Assembly: GCA_002559145.1 (NCBI GenBank)
Contig: NTXX01000081.1
Span: forward strand, 26,299 to 61,567
DNA length: 35,269 nucleotides
Direction of reading: 5' to 3'
Origin: Bacillus sp. AFS006103
Lineage (GTDB): Bacteria > Bacillota > Bacilli > Bacillales > Cytobacillaceae
Shown: positions 8,313 through 17,111 of the stretch, one piece after another
How the letters are laid out: each line of letters begins with the position of its first letter
Position numbering within the stretch: the first letter of the stretch is position 1
Program-made: the position numbers and the translations under genes
The notes under the pieces: generated by a model
Told to the model about the DNA's origin: nothing
Seen by the model: only the letters and a program-made list of their open reading frames with translations
Database searches by the model: none

Positions 8313-8432
8313 AAAAGCGGAAGCGCCTTGCTCAGCCCCGACAAGCGCTGGAGGGCCTGACGGTGAAGTCGTTCTTTGACTTCATCGTCAGGACCGAAGC
8401 GACCTCGAGGGGCTAGGCGCTGGAGCTGGACA
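8313..8432 (+). repeat. Structured repeat, subfamily B, inside the suf operon
   Basis: It shares its ends with subfamily A: GCGGAAGCGCC on the left and GGCGCTGGAGCTGGACA on the right. The core is different. Terminal arms pair (AGCGCC 8322-8327 with GGCGCT 8416-8421; AGCCCC 8334-8339 with GGGGCT 8409-8414). The core holds a 15-bp hairpin (8356-8370 with 8378-8392, one G-U pair, loop GTTCTTT). It lies between sufU and sufB and would be transcribed as part of the mRNA. No T run follows the hairpin, so it is not an obvious terminator. Confidence 0.85.
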
Positions 8433-8461
8433 TAGCCCTCTCCCACCGCGTTTTCTTAATT

Positions 8462-8905
8462 TTATTCTTTTTCCTCTTCTTTTAAGCTCTTTTCCATGGC
8501 TTTCCAAGCTAGGGTCGCACATTTGATTCGGGCTGGAAATTTACAAACACCTTGAAGTGCTTCAATATCACCTAAATCAAGATCGTCTTCGTCGTAATCA
8601 ATTCCCTGCATCATGTCAGAAAAAATCTTCGCTAGCTTTAAAGCTTCTTCAATTTTTTTCCCCTTTATTGCTTGCGTCATCATCGAAGCGGATGACATGG
8701 AAATCGAGCAGCCTTCTCCTTCTTGCCTTGCGTCGATAACAATTCCATTTTCCACTTTTAGTGTCAATTGAATGCGGTCCCCACAAGTTGGGTTATTCAT
8801 ATTAATGGTATGGTTGCCATCCTCTAAAACACCGCGATTACGCGGATTTTTATAATGATCCATAATCACCTGACGGTAAAGTGTATCTAAATTATTAGAA
8901 GACAT
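8462..8905 (-). CDS. sufU: Zinc-dependent sulfurtransferase SufU
   Basis: IscU-like protein of 147 aa which in Bacillus accepts persulfide sulfur from SufS and passes it to SufBCD. Zinc-site and acceptor residues are present: Cys41 and Asp43 (NPTCGD), Cys66 (GEGCSIS) and Cys129 (RIKCATLAW); Cys121 is an extra one nearby. The SufU-specific insertion between the second and third ligands (IDYDEDDLDLGDIEALQGV) distinguishes it from IscU. The start ATG overlaps the end of sufS by 11 nt, with AAGGAG inside sufS, indicating coupling. Confidence 0.97.
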   Translation of the reverse strand: MSSNNLDTLYRQVIMDHYKNPRNRGVLEDGNHTINMNNPTCGDRIQLTLKVENGIVIDARQEGEGCSISMSSASMMTQAIKGKKIEEALKLAKIFSDMMQGIDYDEDDLDLGDIEALQGVCKFPARIKCATLAWKAMEKSLKEEEKE

Positions 8906-10124
8906 CGCTGAAATACTCCTTTGTTTTTACAAGTCCTTCAACAAGTTTATCTATATCATCTTCTGTATTATACAGGTAAAAACTGGCACGTGCGGTTGCG
9001 GACGCTTTCAACCATCTCATTAACGGCTGGGCGCAATGATGACCGGCACGAACCGCAATTCCTTCTGCATCAAGCACCGTTGCTACATCATGTGGATGAA
9101 CATCACTTAAGTTAAAGGTGATTAGACCGGCACGTTTGGCTGCATCAAGGGGACCATAAATCGTCATTCCCTCAACAGCAGACATTTTTTCTAACGCATA
9201 GGCTGCAAGTTTATGTTCATGCTCAGCAATTTGATCTAGGCCAACTTCATTTAAAAAGTCGATCGCTGCTCCAAGACCAATCGCTCCTGCAATGATTGGT
9301 GTTCCTGCTTCGAACTTCCAAGGAAGTTCTTTCCAGGTTGATTCTTGTAATTGTACAAAATCAATCATTTCACCGCCAAATTCAATTGGCTCCATGTTTT
9401 CAAGGAGATGTTTTTTTCCATAAAGGACACCAATGCCGGTCGGACCACACATTTTATGTCCTGAAAAGGCTAGAAAATCACAATCTAAATCTTGAACATC
9501 AATTTTCATATGCGGAGCACTTTGCGCCCCGTCCACAACCATGATTGCCCCATGATCATGGGCAATTTGAGCAATTTCTTTGACCGGATTGATGACACCA
9601 AGAACGTTGGATACTTGCATAACAGAGACAATCTTTGTGTTGGCTGTAATGGTTGCACGTACATCATCGAGTGAAATCGTTCCATCTTCTTGAAGTGGAA
9701 TGTATTTCAACTGGGCGCCTGTCCGTCTGGCCACTTGCTGCCACGGAATGATATTACTGTGGTGTTCCATATACGTAATGACGATTTCATCGCCTGCTTT
9801 TAAGTTCGCTGCCGCATAGCTTGCAGCCACTGTATTAAGAGATGTTGTCGTTCCGCGAGTGAAAATTACTTCTTGAGTAGACTTGGCATTGATGAACTTA
9901 CGAACCTTTTCCCTTGCACCTTCGTAAGCATCAGTTGCTCTTGTTCCTAGTGTATGCACACCACGGTGGACATTGGAATTAATTTCACGATAATATTTTT
10001 CAATTGCCTCGATAACTTGGAGTGGTTTTTGTGATGTTGCAGAACTATCCAAGTATACCAATGGCTTGCCATTGACCTCTTGATCTAAGATTGGAAATTG
10101 ACTACGAATATCCTGGATATTCAT
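8895..10124 (-). CDS. sufS: Cysteine desulfurase SufS
   Basis: Group II PLP-dependent cysteine desulfurase, 409 aa, that mobilises sulfur from cysteine for Fe-S assembly. The PLP Schiff-base lysine is Lys224 (FSGHKMCGPTG) and the catalytic persulfide cysteine is Cys364 (RAGHHCAQPL). The short group II loop after it is retained. The start overlaps the sufD stop by one base (TAATG), and the gene overlaps sufU by 11 nt, so sufD-sufS-sufU are tightly coupled. Confidence 0.97.
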   Translation of the reverse strand: MNIQDIRSQFPILDQEVNGKPLVYLDSSATSQKPLQVIEAIEKYYREINSNVHRGVHTLGTRATDAYEGAREKVRKFINAKSTQEVIFTRGTTTSLNTVAASYAAANLKAGDEIVITYMEHHSNIIPWQQVARRTGAQLKYIPLQEDGTISLDDVRATITANTKIVSVMQVSNVLGVINPVKEIAQIAHDHGAIMVVDGAQSAPHMKIDVQDLDCDFLAFSGHKMCGPTGIGVLYGKKHLLENMEPIEFGGEMIDFVQLQESTWKELPWKFEAGTPIIAGAIGLGAAIDFLNEVGLDQIAEHEHKLAAYALEKMSAVEGMTIYGPLDAAKRAGLITFNLSDVHPHDVATVLDAEGIAVRAGHHCAQPLMRWLKASATARASFYLYNTEDDIDKLVEGLVKTKEYFSDVF

Positions 10125-11434
10125 TAGCGTACTTTCCTTTCAATTACCTCAGTTAACTGTTTCTTTACTCCTTCAATCGGAAGTTGATTGACAACTGGTG
10201 CTAGGAAACCATGAATAACTAAGCGTTCTGCTTCTTCTTTACGAATTCCACGGCTCATCAAGTAGTAAAGTTGAACAGGGTCAACTCGTCCGACAGATGC
10301 AGCGTGACCAGCTACGACATCATCTTCATCGATTAAAAGAATCGGATTGGCGTCGCCACGTGCTTTTTCACTTAGCATAAGAACACGTGATGTTTGTTGT
10401 GCATCTGATTTAGAGGCCCCATGTTCGATTTTTCCAATCCCATTAAATATAGATGTAGCATTTTCTTTCACAACACCGTGATTTAAAATATTTCCAAATG
10501 TATGTCTTCCAAAATGAACAACCTTTGTCGTAAAGTTTTGCGTTTGCTCGCCACGTCCGACAACAACTGTTTTAGTATCTCCAATAGAACCATCACCAAG
10601 GAGGTTTGTTGTGTTCTCTGAGATGGTATTTCCCTCATTCATTAAACCAAGGGCCCATTCAATTCGGGAATCTCTTCCGGCAACGCCGCGGCGATTCACA
10701 TAGGTAGTAATTCCCTTAGCTAACGTATCAACCGCACCGAATTGCACTCGTGCATTAACGTTCGCAATCACTTCCGTCAGGATATTGACTAAGGTATTCG
10801 ATGTTTCCATCGTTGAAAAATAATTTTCTACGTAGGTTACTGAACTATTGTCGTCTGCGACCACAATGACATGGTTAAACAAGTTAGCTTCAACGTCATC
10901 ATGTACATAGACAGCCTGAATTGGTTCTGAAATTTCCACATTTTTCGGAATATATAAGAACACTCCACCATTCACTAGAGCAGCATTTAGAGCTGTTAAG
11001 CGATGTTCATCGGCATTGATGGCTTGTGTCATATAATACTTTTTCAATAAGTCGCCATGCTCTTTTGCTGCAGTAAATATATCTGTAAAAATAACACCTT
11101 TGCTTTTTAGCTCTTCTGATAAAGTTAAAAAGGCAGGAGTTTGATTTCGCTGAATATATAAATTTTTATTATCGGCCTCTAAGTCAACTAATGCCTTCAC
11201 TTCTTCCGGTAATTCTAAAAGTGAAGGATAGGCTGAACTTTTTACAGTATGTTGAGTGAATTGAGTAAAGTTCCACTTATCAATCTTTGTTTTGTCCGGT
11301 CTTGGCATTGGCAGTTGGTCGAACTCAGCTAATGCTTTAAGACGAAGTTCTTCAAACCAAGCAGGCTCGCTCGTTTCTTTTGAAAAGGAGCGAACATTGT
11401 CCTTATCAAATGGTAATTTGGTTTCAGTTGTCAT
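10124..11434 (-). CDS. sufD: Fe-S cluster assembly protein SufD
   Basis: Partner of SufB in the SufBC2D complex, 436 aa. It shares with SufB the beta-helix core and the C-terminal signature YYLMSRGIRKEEAERLVIHGFLAPVV. The SufB-type ECD cysteine motif is absent (GASKSDAQQTSRVLMLSE instead), as expected for SufD. The ATG at 11434 follows AGGAGG. It is second in the operon, 21 nt after sufC. Confidence 0.97.
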   Translation of the reverse strand: MTTETKLPFDKDNVRSFSKETSEPAWFEELRLKALAEFDQLPMPRPDKTKIDKWNFTQFTQHTVKSSAYPSLLELPEEVKALVDLEADNKNLYIQRNQTPAFLTLSEELKSKGVIFTDIFTAAKEHGDLLKKYYMTQAINADEHRLTALNAALVNGGVFLYIPKNVEISEPIQAVYVHDDVEANLFNHVIVVADDNSSVTYVENYFSTMETSNTLVNILTEVIANVNARVQFGAVDTLAKGITTYVNRRGVAGRDSRIEWALGLMNEGNTISENTTNLLGDGSIGDTKTVVVGRGEQTQNFTTKVVHFGRHTFGNILNHGVVKENATSIFNGIGKIEHGASKSDAQQTSRVLMLSEKARGDANPILLIDEDDVVAGHAASVGRVDPVQLYYLMSRGIRKEEAERLVIHGFLAPVVNQLPIEGVKKQLTEVIERKVR

Positions 11435-11455
11435 TGTAATCCTCCTAACCCTCTC

Positions 11456-12241
11456 TTACGCTTCTTGCCCAACTGTTTCATCTTCAATTCCAAGTTCTTG
11501 TTTGATCCAGTCATATCCTTCAGCTTCTAAGCGTTGTGCCAATTCTGCTCCGCCCGATTTTACTACACGGCCTTGCATCATTACATGCACATGGTCTGGA
11601 GTGATATAGTTTAAAAGTCGTTGATAGTGTGTAATGACTAAGCAGCCGAAATCTTCGCCCCGCATTTGATTGATCCCTTTTGATACGACCTTCAAGGCAT
11701 CGATATCTAGTCCGGAGTCAATTTCATCTAAGATAGCGATTTTTGGTTCTAACATCATCAATTGCAAAATTTCATTCCGTTTTTTCTCACCGCCGGAGAA
11801 GCCTTCGTTTAAGTAACGTTGCGCCATATCAAGGTCCATTTCAAGGAATTCCATTTGCTTATCCATTTTACGGATAAATTTCATTAATGAAATTTCATTT
11901 CCTTCACCAAGTCGGCTATTGAGTGCTGAACGTAAAAAATCGGCATTTGTAACGCCGTTAATTTCACTAGGATATTGCATTGCTAGGAATAGTCCTGCTC
12001 GTGCACGCTCATCCACTTCCATATCTAGAACATTTTGTCCATCTAAGGTAATGGTTCCGCTGGTTACTTCATATTTTGGGTGTCCCATAATTGCCGAAGA
12101 TAAAGTAGATTTACCCGTTCCATTTGGACCCATGATTGCGTGGATTTCTCCACCTTTTATTTCAAGGTTCACACCTTTTAAAATTTCTTTCCCATCAATT
12201 GCTACATGTAAATCTTTGATTGTTAACGTTGATCCAGCCAT
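11456..12241 (-). CDS. sufC: Fe-S assembly ATPase SufC
   Basis: ABC-type ATPase that drives SufBD conformational change, 261 aa, cytosolic with no transmembrane partner. Walker A is GPNGTGKST (38-46), the signature is FSGGEKKRNE (148-157), Walker B is IAILDEIDSGLD, and the switch His is in CLVITHYQRLL. The start ATG is 6 nt after GGAGGT. It is the first gene of sufCDSUB and lies downstream of the candidate promoter at 12305-12333. Confidence 0.97.
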   Translation of the reverse strand: MAGSTLTIKDLHVAIDGKEILKGVNLEIKGGEIHAIMGPNGTGKSTLSSAIMGHPKYEVTSGTITLDGQNVLDMEVDERARAGLFLAMQYPSEINGVTNADFLRSALNSRLGEGNEISLMKFIRKMDKQMEFLEMDLDMAQRYLNEGFSGGEKKRNEILQLMMLEPKIAILDEIDSGLDIDALKVVSKGINQMRGEDFGCLVITHYQRLLNYITPDHVHVMMQGRVVKSGGAELAQRLEAEGYDWIKQELGIEDETVGQEA

Positions 12242-12304
12242 ATCTATACCTCCAAAGAGAAAGTGTTGTACATTTAGATTGAGTTTTTCAATAACTCTAT
12301 TCTC

Positions 12305-12333
12305 ATTTTATTCTCATTCTAATCTTATAACAA
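12305..12333 (-). promoter_or_regulatory. Candidate sigma-A promoter of the suf operon
   Basis: On the minus strand TTGTTA (12328-12333) and TAAAAT (12305-12310) are separated by 17 bp, about 64 nt before sufC. Two copies of TATTCTCATT (plus strand, 12298-12307 and 12309-12318), 11 bp apart, overlap the -10. The rest of the 380-bp sufC-metQ gap (12334-12580) is AT-rich with no other feature I can support. Confidence 0.5.
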
Positions 12334-12580
12334 ATGAAATGTATTAGCAACTCTTAAACAGTAAAAACAGTCCACCTATTTTCATTAAGCAAGCACCAAA
12401 TGAGAATGAAAAATGATTTTTAGTGAAAATTCTGACGAATCCCACATAAGTAAATAGCACTCGATTAAAATCATACCCTATTTTTTTGCAATTTGCCAAG
12501 AGAATTTAGGTCATAGGTTCCTTCTATTTTTACCCATCATTACCGTTTAAATGTATCACGCTTATCGCCAACCCCATAGA

Positions 12581-12606
12581 AAAAGCCAGTGTTTCCACAC
12601 TGACTT
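12581..12606 (-). terminator. Terminator of the metNPQ operon
   Basis: On the minus strand AGTCAGTG pairs with CACTGGCT (loop TGGAAA, one G-U), followed by TTTTT, after the metQ stop. Confidence 0.88.
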
Positions 12607-12623
12607 TCTTCCTATTTATTAGC

Positions 12624-13463
12624 TTACTCAGAAACCGGTACAACGGCACCTTTGTATTTGTCTAGAATGAAATCTTGGATTTCTTTTGATTGAAGTACTT
12701 CTACAAGTGTCTTGATTTCTTTTCGGTTTTTATCCTCTGAACGAACAACCACAAGGTTTGCTGGAACAACGTCATCGCCTTCAAAGGCAATTCCATATTT
12801 TCCGATGTCAATACCGCCTTCTAATGCATAATTCGTATTGATGACGACAGCATCACCTTCACCGCTATCGAATGAAGAAGCTAATAATTTTGCTTCAATT
12901 AAAGTGGAGAAGTCAAGGTTCTTTGGATTTTCGACAATATCCTCAACTCTTGCATTTGCGCCAACGCCTTCTTTAAGCTTAATTAAACCTTCTTTTTCAA
13001 AAATAGGTAAAATACGTCCATGGTCACTTAGAGAATCACTCATAATAATTTTTGCGCCTTTTGGAAGATCTTTTAAACTTTTGTATTTTTTAGAATAAAT
13101 TCCGATTGGTTCCTTATGAATTCCACCAACACTTACAAAATCAAAATCCTTATTTTCCTTCATTTGCAAATCTAAATACCCTGGAGTTTGAAAATAGTTT
13201 GCGTCAAGTTCTTTATCCTTTAATGCAACGTTTGGCAGGATATAATCCTGGAACACTTGGATTTCTAAGTCAATCCCTTTTTCTTTCAATAAAGGTTTTG
13301 CCGCTTCTAGGACTTCCGCATGCGGTACAGCAGATGCACCAACAACTAATTTCTTGTTACCATCTTTTCCTGCCTTTTCTGCAGTATCATTTTTAGCACC
13401 ACCGCAAGCTGCTAGGGCAAAAGTCAATAATGCAATGGCAATCAAACTAAATACTTTTTTCAT
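12624..13463 (-). CDS. metQ: Methionine-binding lipoprotein MetQ
   Basis: Substrate-binding lipoprotein of the methionine ABC importer, 279 aa. Signal peptide with lipobox LAAC, lipidated Cys20. NlpA/MetQ family blocks are present: VPHAEVLEAAKPLL, DANYFQTPGYL, PIGIYSKKYKSLKDLPKGA, DIVENPKNLDF, and the C-terminal KGAVVPVSE. The start ATG follows AGGAGGAG. It is the last gene of metN-metP-metQ, under the SAM riboswitch at 15333-15442. Confidence 0.95.
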   Translation of the reverse strand: MKKVFSLIAIALLTFALAACGGAKNDTAEKAGKDGNKKLVVGASAVPHAEVLEAAKPLLKEKGIDLEIQVFQDYILPNVALKDKELDANYFQTPGYLDLQMKENKDFDFVSVGGIHKEPIGIYSKKYKSLKDLPKGAKIIMSDSLSDHGRILPIFEKEGLIKLKEGVGANARVEDIVENPKNLDFSTLIEAKLLASSFDSGEGDAVVINTNYALEGGIDIGKYGIAFEGDDVVPANLVVVRSEDKNRKEIKTLVEVLQSKEIQDFILDKYKGAVVPVSE

Positions 13464-13478
13464 AATCTACTCCTCCTG

Positions 13479-14144
13479 TTATCGTTTATCTGTTTTTTTT
13501 GTATAATAATCTCCAATAAATTGGATGATAAAAACTAAAATTAGAATCGCAATTGTTGCCACTAACGTAACAATCGGTCTATTGCGCTGAAAACCTTCAA
13601 GGTAGGCAAAATGTCCAAGTCCACCAGCTCCAATGACTCCGGCCATCGCTGTAAAGCCGACGAGCGAAATAGCTGTGACTGTAATTCCTGAAATTAATGC
13701 CGGCAAAGATTCCGGGATTAATACTTTAAAAATGATATGACCATGTGTTGCTCCCATCGATTGCGATGCTTCAATAACACCTTTATCGATTTCCCTAAGG
13801 GCAATTTCTACCATACGAGCATAAAAAGGAGCGGCTCCAATAATGAGGGCTGGAAGCGCCGCATTTGCCCCGAGCATCGTATGAAGTAAGAATTTTGTAA
13901 ATGGAATTAATAAAACGATTAAGATAATAAAGGGAATGGATCTAAAAATATTAACAAAGGCGGCAATAACGACATTAACAGGCCGATTTGCCCAAATATT
14001 CCCTTTATCTGTTAAAAACAACAATAGACCTAGAAATAATCCTAAAATAAATGTCGCAAACACGGAAATAGAAGTCATATAAATGGTTTCACGTGTTGCT
14101 TCTAATAAATTTTCCCACTTTACCATTTCCATAAAATCAGCCAT
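13479..14144 (-). CDS. metP: Methionine ABC transporter permease MetP
   Basis: Membrane subunit of the MetNPQ importer, 221 aa with about five transmembrane segments. The EAA-type cytoplasmic loop that contacts the ATPase is visible (EASQSMGATHGHIIFKVLIPESLP). It overlaps the end of metN by 8 nt (ATGGCTGA), so the two are translationally coupled. In E. coli the orthologous gene is called metI. Confidence 0.95.
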   Translation of the reverse strand: MADFMEMVKWENLLEATRETIYMTSISVFATFILGLFLGLLLFLTDKGNIWANRPVNVVIAAFVNIFRSIPFIILIVLLIPFTKFLLHTMLGANAALPALIIGAAPFYARMVEIALREIDKGVIEASQSMGATHGHIIFKVLIPESLPALISGITVTAISLVGFTAMAGVIGAGGLGHFAYLEGFQRNRPIVTLVATIAILILVFIIQFIGDYYTKKTDKR

Positions 14145-15162
14145 TACTGATCACCTCCACGCCGACTTGCTGTGAGTGAATATAATCGATGGCTTTCTGT
14201 ATCTCGCTTGATTGTCCATCCAAGTGAATAAATAATGTTCCGTATGATCCGTTTTGCGTGTGTGAAATTTTCCCTTGCAGAATATTAACAACCACATCGA
14301 AATTCCGGATTACATTTGTGATTAATGGATGTTCGGTAGCTTCCCCAATGAATGAGAGCTGAACCACTTGACCATGCGGATAAAGTTCGAGCAGATGCTG
14401 AGTGGTTTCCTTCGTTTCTTCCGGTTCCGTTACCTGCTGGACAAATCGCTTTGTAATCGGCTGCTTCGGGTGTTTAAACACATCTAATACTGGACCAAGC
14501 TCGACGACCTTTCCGTTTTCCATAACCGCAACCTGGTGGCAGATTTTCCGGATGACGTGCATTTCATGAGTAATTAAAACAATCGTCAGCCCTAATCTTT
14601 TATTAATATCAACTAACAATTCCAAAATAGAATCCGTTGTTTGCGGGTCTAGTGCTGAAGTTGCTTCATCACAAAGGAGCACTTTTGGATTATTGGCAAG
14701 CGCCCTTGCAATCCCGACACGCTGCTTTTGTCCGCCGCTTAACTGAGATGGATAAGCATTTTCTCTTCCTTCTAGACCAACTAGTTTAATAAGCTCGTCG
14801 ACTCTTTTTTTCCTTTGTGAACCATTTACACCTGCAATTTCGAGTGGAAAAGAAATATTTTCACTAACCGTCCTCGACCACAGTAAGTTAAAATGCTGAA
14901 ATATCATGCTGATTTCCTGGCGTGCTTTTCGAAGTTCTGTTCCTTTGATCTTGGAAATAACTCGTCCTGCCACCGTAACGGTTCCGTTGGTTGGCAGCTC
15001 CAGACCATTTAACATTCGAATTAAGGTGCTTTTACCAGCCCCACTGTATCCAATTACCCCGAAGATTTCACCCTCTTGGATTTCCAGGTTCACATCATCG
15101 ACGGCTTTTAACTGCCCTTGTTTAGAAGGGAAAATCTTCTGAACATTTTTTATTGATATCAC
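14137..15162 (-). CDS. metN: Methionine ABC transporter ATPase MetN
   Basis: ATPase of the D-/L-methionine importer. Walker A is GYSGAGKST (38-46), the signature is LSGGQKQRVG and Walker B is VLLCDEATSALD. A C-terminal ACT-like NIL domain (about 265-341), typical of MetN, senses methionine. The GTG at 15162 is chosen: AGGTGA lies about 5 nt upstream, and the resulting 341 aa matches the usual Bacillus length with the N-terminus ISIKNVQKIF. The longer ATG start at 15198 would add 12 residues and lacks a good binding site. The gene follows a SAM-I riboswitch. Confidence 0.95.
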   Translation of the reverse strand: MISIKNVQKIFPSKQGQLKAVDDVNLEIQEGEIFGVIGYSGAGKSTLIRMLNGLELPTNGTVTVAGRVISKIKGTELRKARQEISMIFQHFNLLWSRTVSENISFPLEIAGVNGSQRKKRVDELIKLVGLEGRENAYPSQLSGGQKQRVGIARALANNPKVLLCDEATSALDPQTTDSILELLVDINKRLGLTIVLITHEMHVIRKICHQVAVMENGKVVELGPVLDVFKHPKQPITKRFVQQVTEPEETKETTQHLLELYPHGQVVQLSFIGEATEHPLITNVIRNFDVVVNILQGKISHTQNGSYGTLFIHLDGQSSEIQKAIDYIHSQQVGVEVISNG

Positions 15163-15280
15163 TTGAATCACCTGCTTTTTATTCAATTTACCTAACATTC
15201 TGAAATATCTTTATTCTAGTGCACCGCTTAAATATAATATAGGATTTGATACTTTTAACAAAAAGATTCTATTTTAATAA

Positions 15281-15312
15281 AATAAAAAGCCTTTCTGCAT
15301 AGGCAGAAAGGC
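15281..15312 (-). terminator. Riboswitch-controlled terminator before metN
   Basis: A 10-bp stem (GCCTTTCTGC / GCAGAAAGGC) is followed on the minus strand by TTTTTATT. The arm CCTTTCTGCC can instead pair, with one mismatch, with GGGAGAAAGG at the 3' side of aptamer helix P1, giving a visible antiterminator. Confidence 0.92.
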
Positions 15313-15332
15313 ATCATTAAAAATAATCCTTT

Positions 15333-15442
15333 CTCCCATCTCCCAAAGCAATCGCTTTGTGTGAATTGGCACCATTTCAATAAAAACTATTGACGGTTGC
15401 CGGGCTTCATCGGGCACATCCCTCCACCTCTCTTGATAAGAG
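15333..15442 (-). promoter_or_regulatory. SAM-I riboswitch (S-box) of metNPQ
   Basis: The minus strand carries the S-box core: CTTATCAAGAGAGGTGGAGG, then GATGAAGCCCGGCAACC and a variable arm ending before GATGGGAG. P1 forms between CTCTTATC (15435-15442) and GATGGGAG (15333-15340). SAM binding should stabilise P1, free the terminator at 15281-15312 and switch off methionine import. Confidence 0.95.
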
Positions 15443-15504
15443 CATCAAGTATCCTATATTCAATTAAGACGTTAATTTTTTAAGTAAATTATATTACGAG
15501 AGCA

Positions 15505-15533
15505 ATCGTATCATGTATAAAAAGGGGTGTCAA
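15505..15533 (-). promoter_or_regulatory. Sigma-A promoter of the metNPQ leader
   Basis: A perfect TTGACA (15528-15533) is followed after 17 bp by TACGAT (15505-15510), with TG one base upstream (extended -10). It lies about 60 nt before the riboswitch aptamer and just after the metY stop. Confidence 0.75.
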
Positions 15534-15575
15534 TGAAAATATCTTCATATTCGGAAAAATAAGTTTTGGTAGCTT

Positions 15576-16892
15576 TTAGGCATTTACCTTTAATGAGGTT
15601 TCACCCGTTGCAGCCAAAATAGCTGATTCAAGATCTTCGATGAGATCCTCAACATTCTCGATACCGATGGAAAGGCGAATCAAATCCCCTGTTACACCTG
15701 CAGCTTTCAGGCCTTCAGCATCTAATTGCTGATGGGTGGTGCTTGCCGGGTGAATAATTAAACTTTTTGCATCGCCAACGTTTGCAACATGCGCCCATAG
15801 AGTAATCGAATCAATTAATTTGGCCCCGGCTTCTTTACCGCCCTTAATCCCGAAGACAACCATGGAACCTGCACCTTTTGGCAAGTACTTTTTAGTTAAT
15901 TCATAATCTGGGTGCGATGGGTGCCCAGGATAAGAAACCCATTCCACAGCCGGATGATTGGTTAAATATTCAACGACTTCTTTGGTATTAGCCACATGCT
16001 CCTTCATGCGGACATGAAGCGTTTCTAGACCAAGGATAAACTGGAAAGAATTTTGCGGACTTAATGCCGGTCCTAAGTCACGCAGCAATTGAACTCGTGC
16101 TTTAATAATATAGGCGATTGCACCTAGGGCTTCTGCATAAACCAGGTCATGATAGCTTGCATCTGGTGTGGTGAAGCCAGGGAATCGCGGTGAATTCCAA
16201 TCAAACTTCCCTCCATCCACAATAATTCCACCGGTAGTCGTTCCATTTCCCAGTAGCCATTTGGTGGCCGAGTGAATAACGATGTCGGCACCATGTTCAA
16301 TTGGCCGGCACAGGTATGGTGTAGCAAAGGTATTATCAATAATTAGTGGAACGCCTGACGCATGGGCAATCTCGGCCACCTTTTCAATATCAAGGATCCG
16401 CAGGCTTGGATTACCAATGGTTTCAGCAAAAACAGCCTTTGTTTTATCGGTAATCGCATTGCGGAAGTTTTCAGGATTTTCAGGGTCCACAAATTTCACT
16501 TTAATCCCGTATTTAGGAAGCGTGACTGCAAAAAGATTATATGTTCCGCCATAGAGATTGGAAGCAGACACAATCTCATCACCTGCTTCGGCAATATTTA
16601 AAATAGCTAGGGTAATAGCTGCCATTCCACTAGCAACGGCTAGGGCACCAACGCCGCCTTCCAATAATGAGACTCTTTCTTCAAAAACAGTAGTAGTCGG
16701 ATTGTGAATCCGTGTGTATATGTACCCGGGCTCTGCTAAACTAAATAGGTTTGCCGCATGCTCGGTATTCTTAAATTGATAGGCATTGTTTTGATAAATC
16801 GGAACAGCACGAGCACCTGTTACTGGATCTGGAGATAAACCACCATGAACACTCAAGGTTTCAAAACGATACTTCTTCTGATTTTCACTCAT
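15576..16892 (-). CDS. metY: O-acetylhomoserine sulfhydrylase (MetY type)
   Basis: PLP-dependent Cys/Met-metabolism enzyme, 438 aa, expected to make homocysteine from O-acetyl-L-homoserine and sulfide. The family is supported by FETLSVHGG at the N-terminus, YTRIHNPTTTVFEERV, the PLP lysine Lys211 in HSATKWLLGNGTTTGG, and the length (about 430-440 aa, longer than the about 380-aa MetB/MetI proteins). ATG at 16892 has GAGGAGG at good spacing; an in-frame upstream ATG at 16940 lies in the riboswitch terminator region and is rejected. It is controlled by its own SAM-I riboswitch. No terminator is visible between it and the metN leader. Relative to B. subtilis it is inserted between metN and yusD. 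Confidence 0.93.
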   Translation of the reverse strand: MSENQKKYRFETLSVHGGLSPDPVTGARAVPIYQNNAYQFKNTEHAANLFSLAEPGYIYTRIHNPTTTVFEERVSLLEGGVGALAVASGMAAITLAILNIAEAGDEIVSASNLYGGTYNLFAVTLPKYGIKVKFVDPENPENFRNAITDKTKAVFAETIGNPSLRILDIEKVAEIAHASGVPLIIDNTFATPYLCRPIEHGADIVIHSATKWLLGNGTTTGGIIVDGGKFDWNSPRFPGFTTPDASYHDLVYAEALGAIAYIIKARVQLLRDLGPALSPQNSFQFILGLETLHVRMKEHVANTKEVVEYLTNHPAVEWVSYPGHPSHPDYELTKKYLPKGAGSMVVFGIKGGKEAGAKLIDSITLWAHVANVGDAKSLIIHPASTTHQQLDAEGLKAAGVTGDLIRLSIGIENVEDLIEDLESAILAATGETSLKVNA

Positions 16893-16921
16893 ACTACTTC
16901 CTCCTCTTTTGCACTTCATTA

Positions 16922-16953
16922 AACAAAACCCCCGCTTCATAGAAGAGGGGGGT
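16922..16953 (-). terminator. Riboswitch-controlled terminator before metY
   Basis: On the minus strand ACCCCC pairs with GGGGGT and an inner CTTC pairs with GAAG (loop TAT), followed by TTTTGTTT. It lies directly downstream of the second SAM-I aptamer. Confidence 0.88.
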
Positions 16954-16960
16954 CTCTCTC

Positions 16961-17068
16961 CTCATCTTCCAGAGCTTTGTTGCTCTGCTGGATTTAGCAC
17001 CGTGTTATTGTGTTTAAAAACCGGTTGCCGGGCTTCAAAGGGCCAGTCCCTCCGCCACTCTCGATAAG
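16961..17068 (-). promoter_or_regulatory. SAM-I riboswitch (S-box) of metY
   Basis: The minus strand carries CTTATCGAGAGTGGCGGAGG, then TTTGAAGCCCGGCAACCGG, the hallmarks of the SAM-I aptamer. P1 forms between CTTATC (17063-17068) and GATGAG (16961-16966). It is followed by a strong terminator, so an OFF switch at high SAM is expected. Confidence 0.95.
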
Positions 17069-17111
17069 TCTGTTTATTGAATTGTTTTTATTATTAGATT
17101 ATTTAATTAAA

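Noticed and set aside
8356..8392. Long hairpin in the sufU-sufB gap as a terminator
   Set aside because: No T run follows the stem on either strand, and it belongs to the structured repeat.
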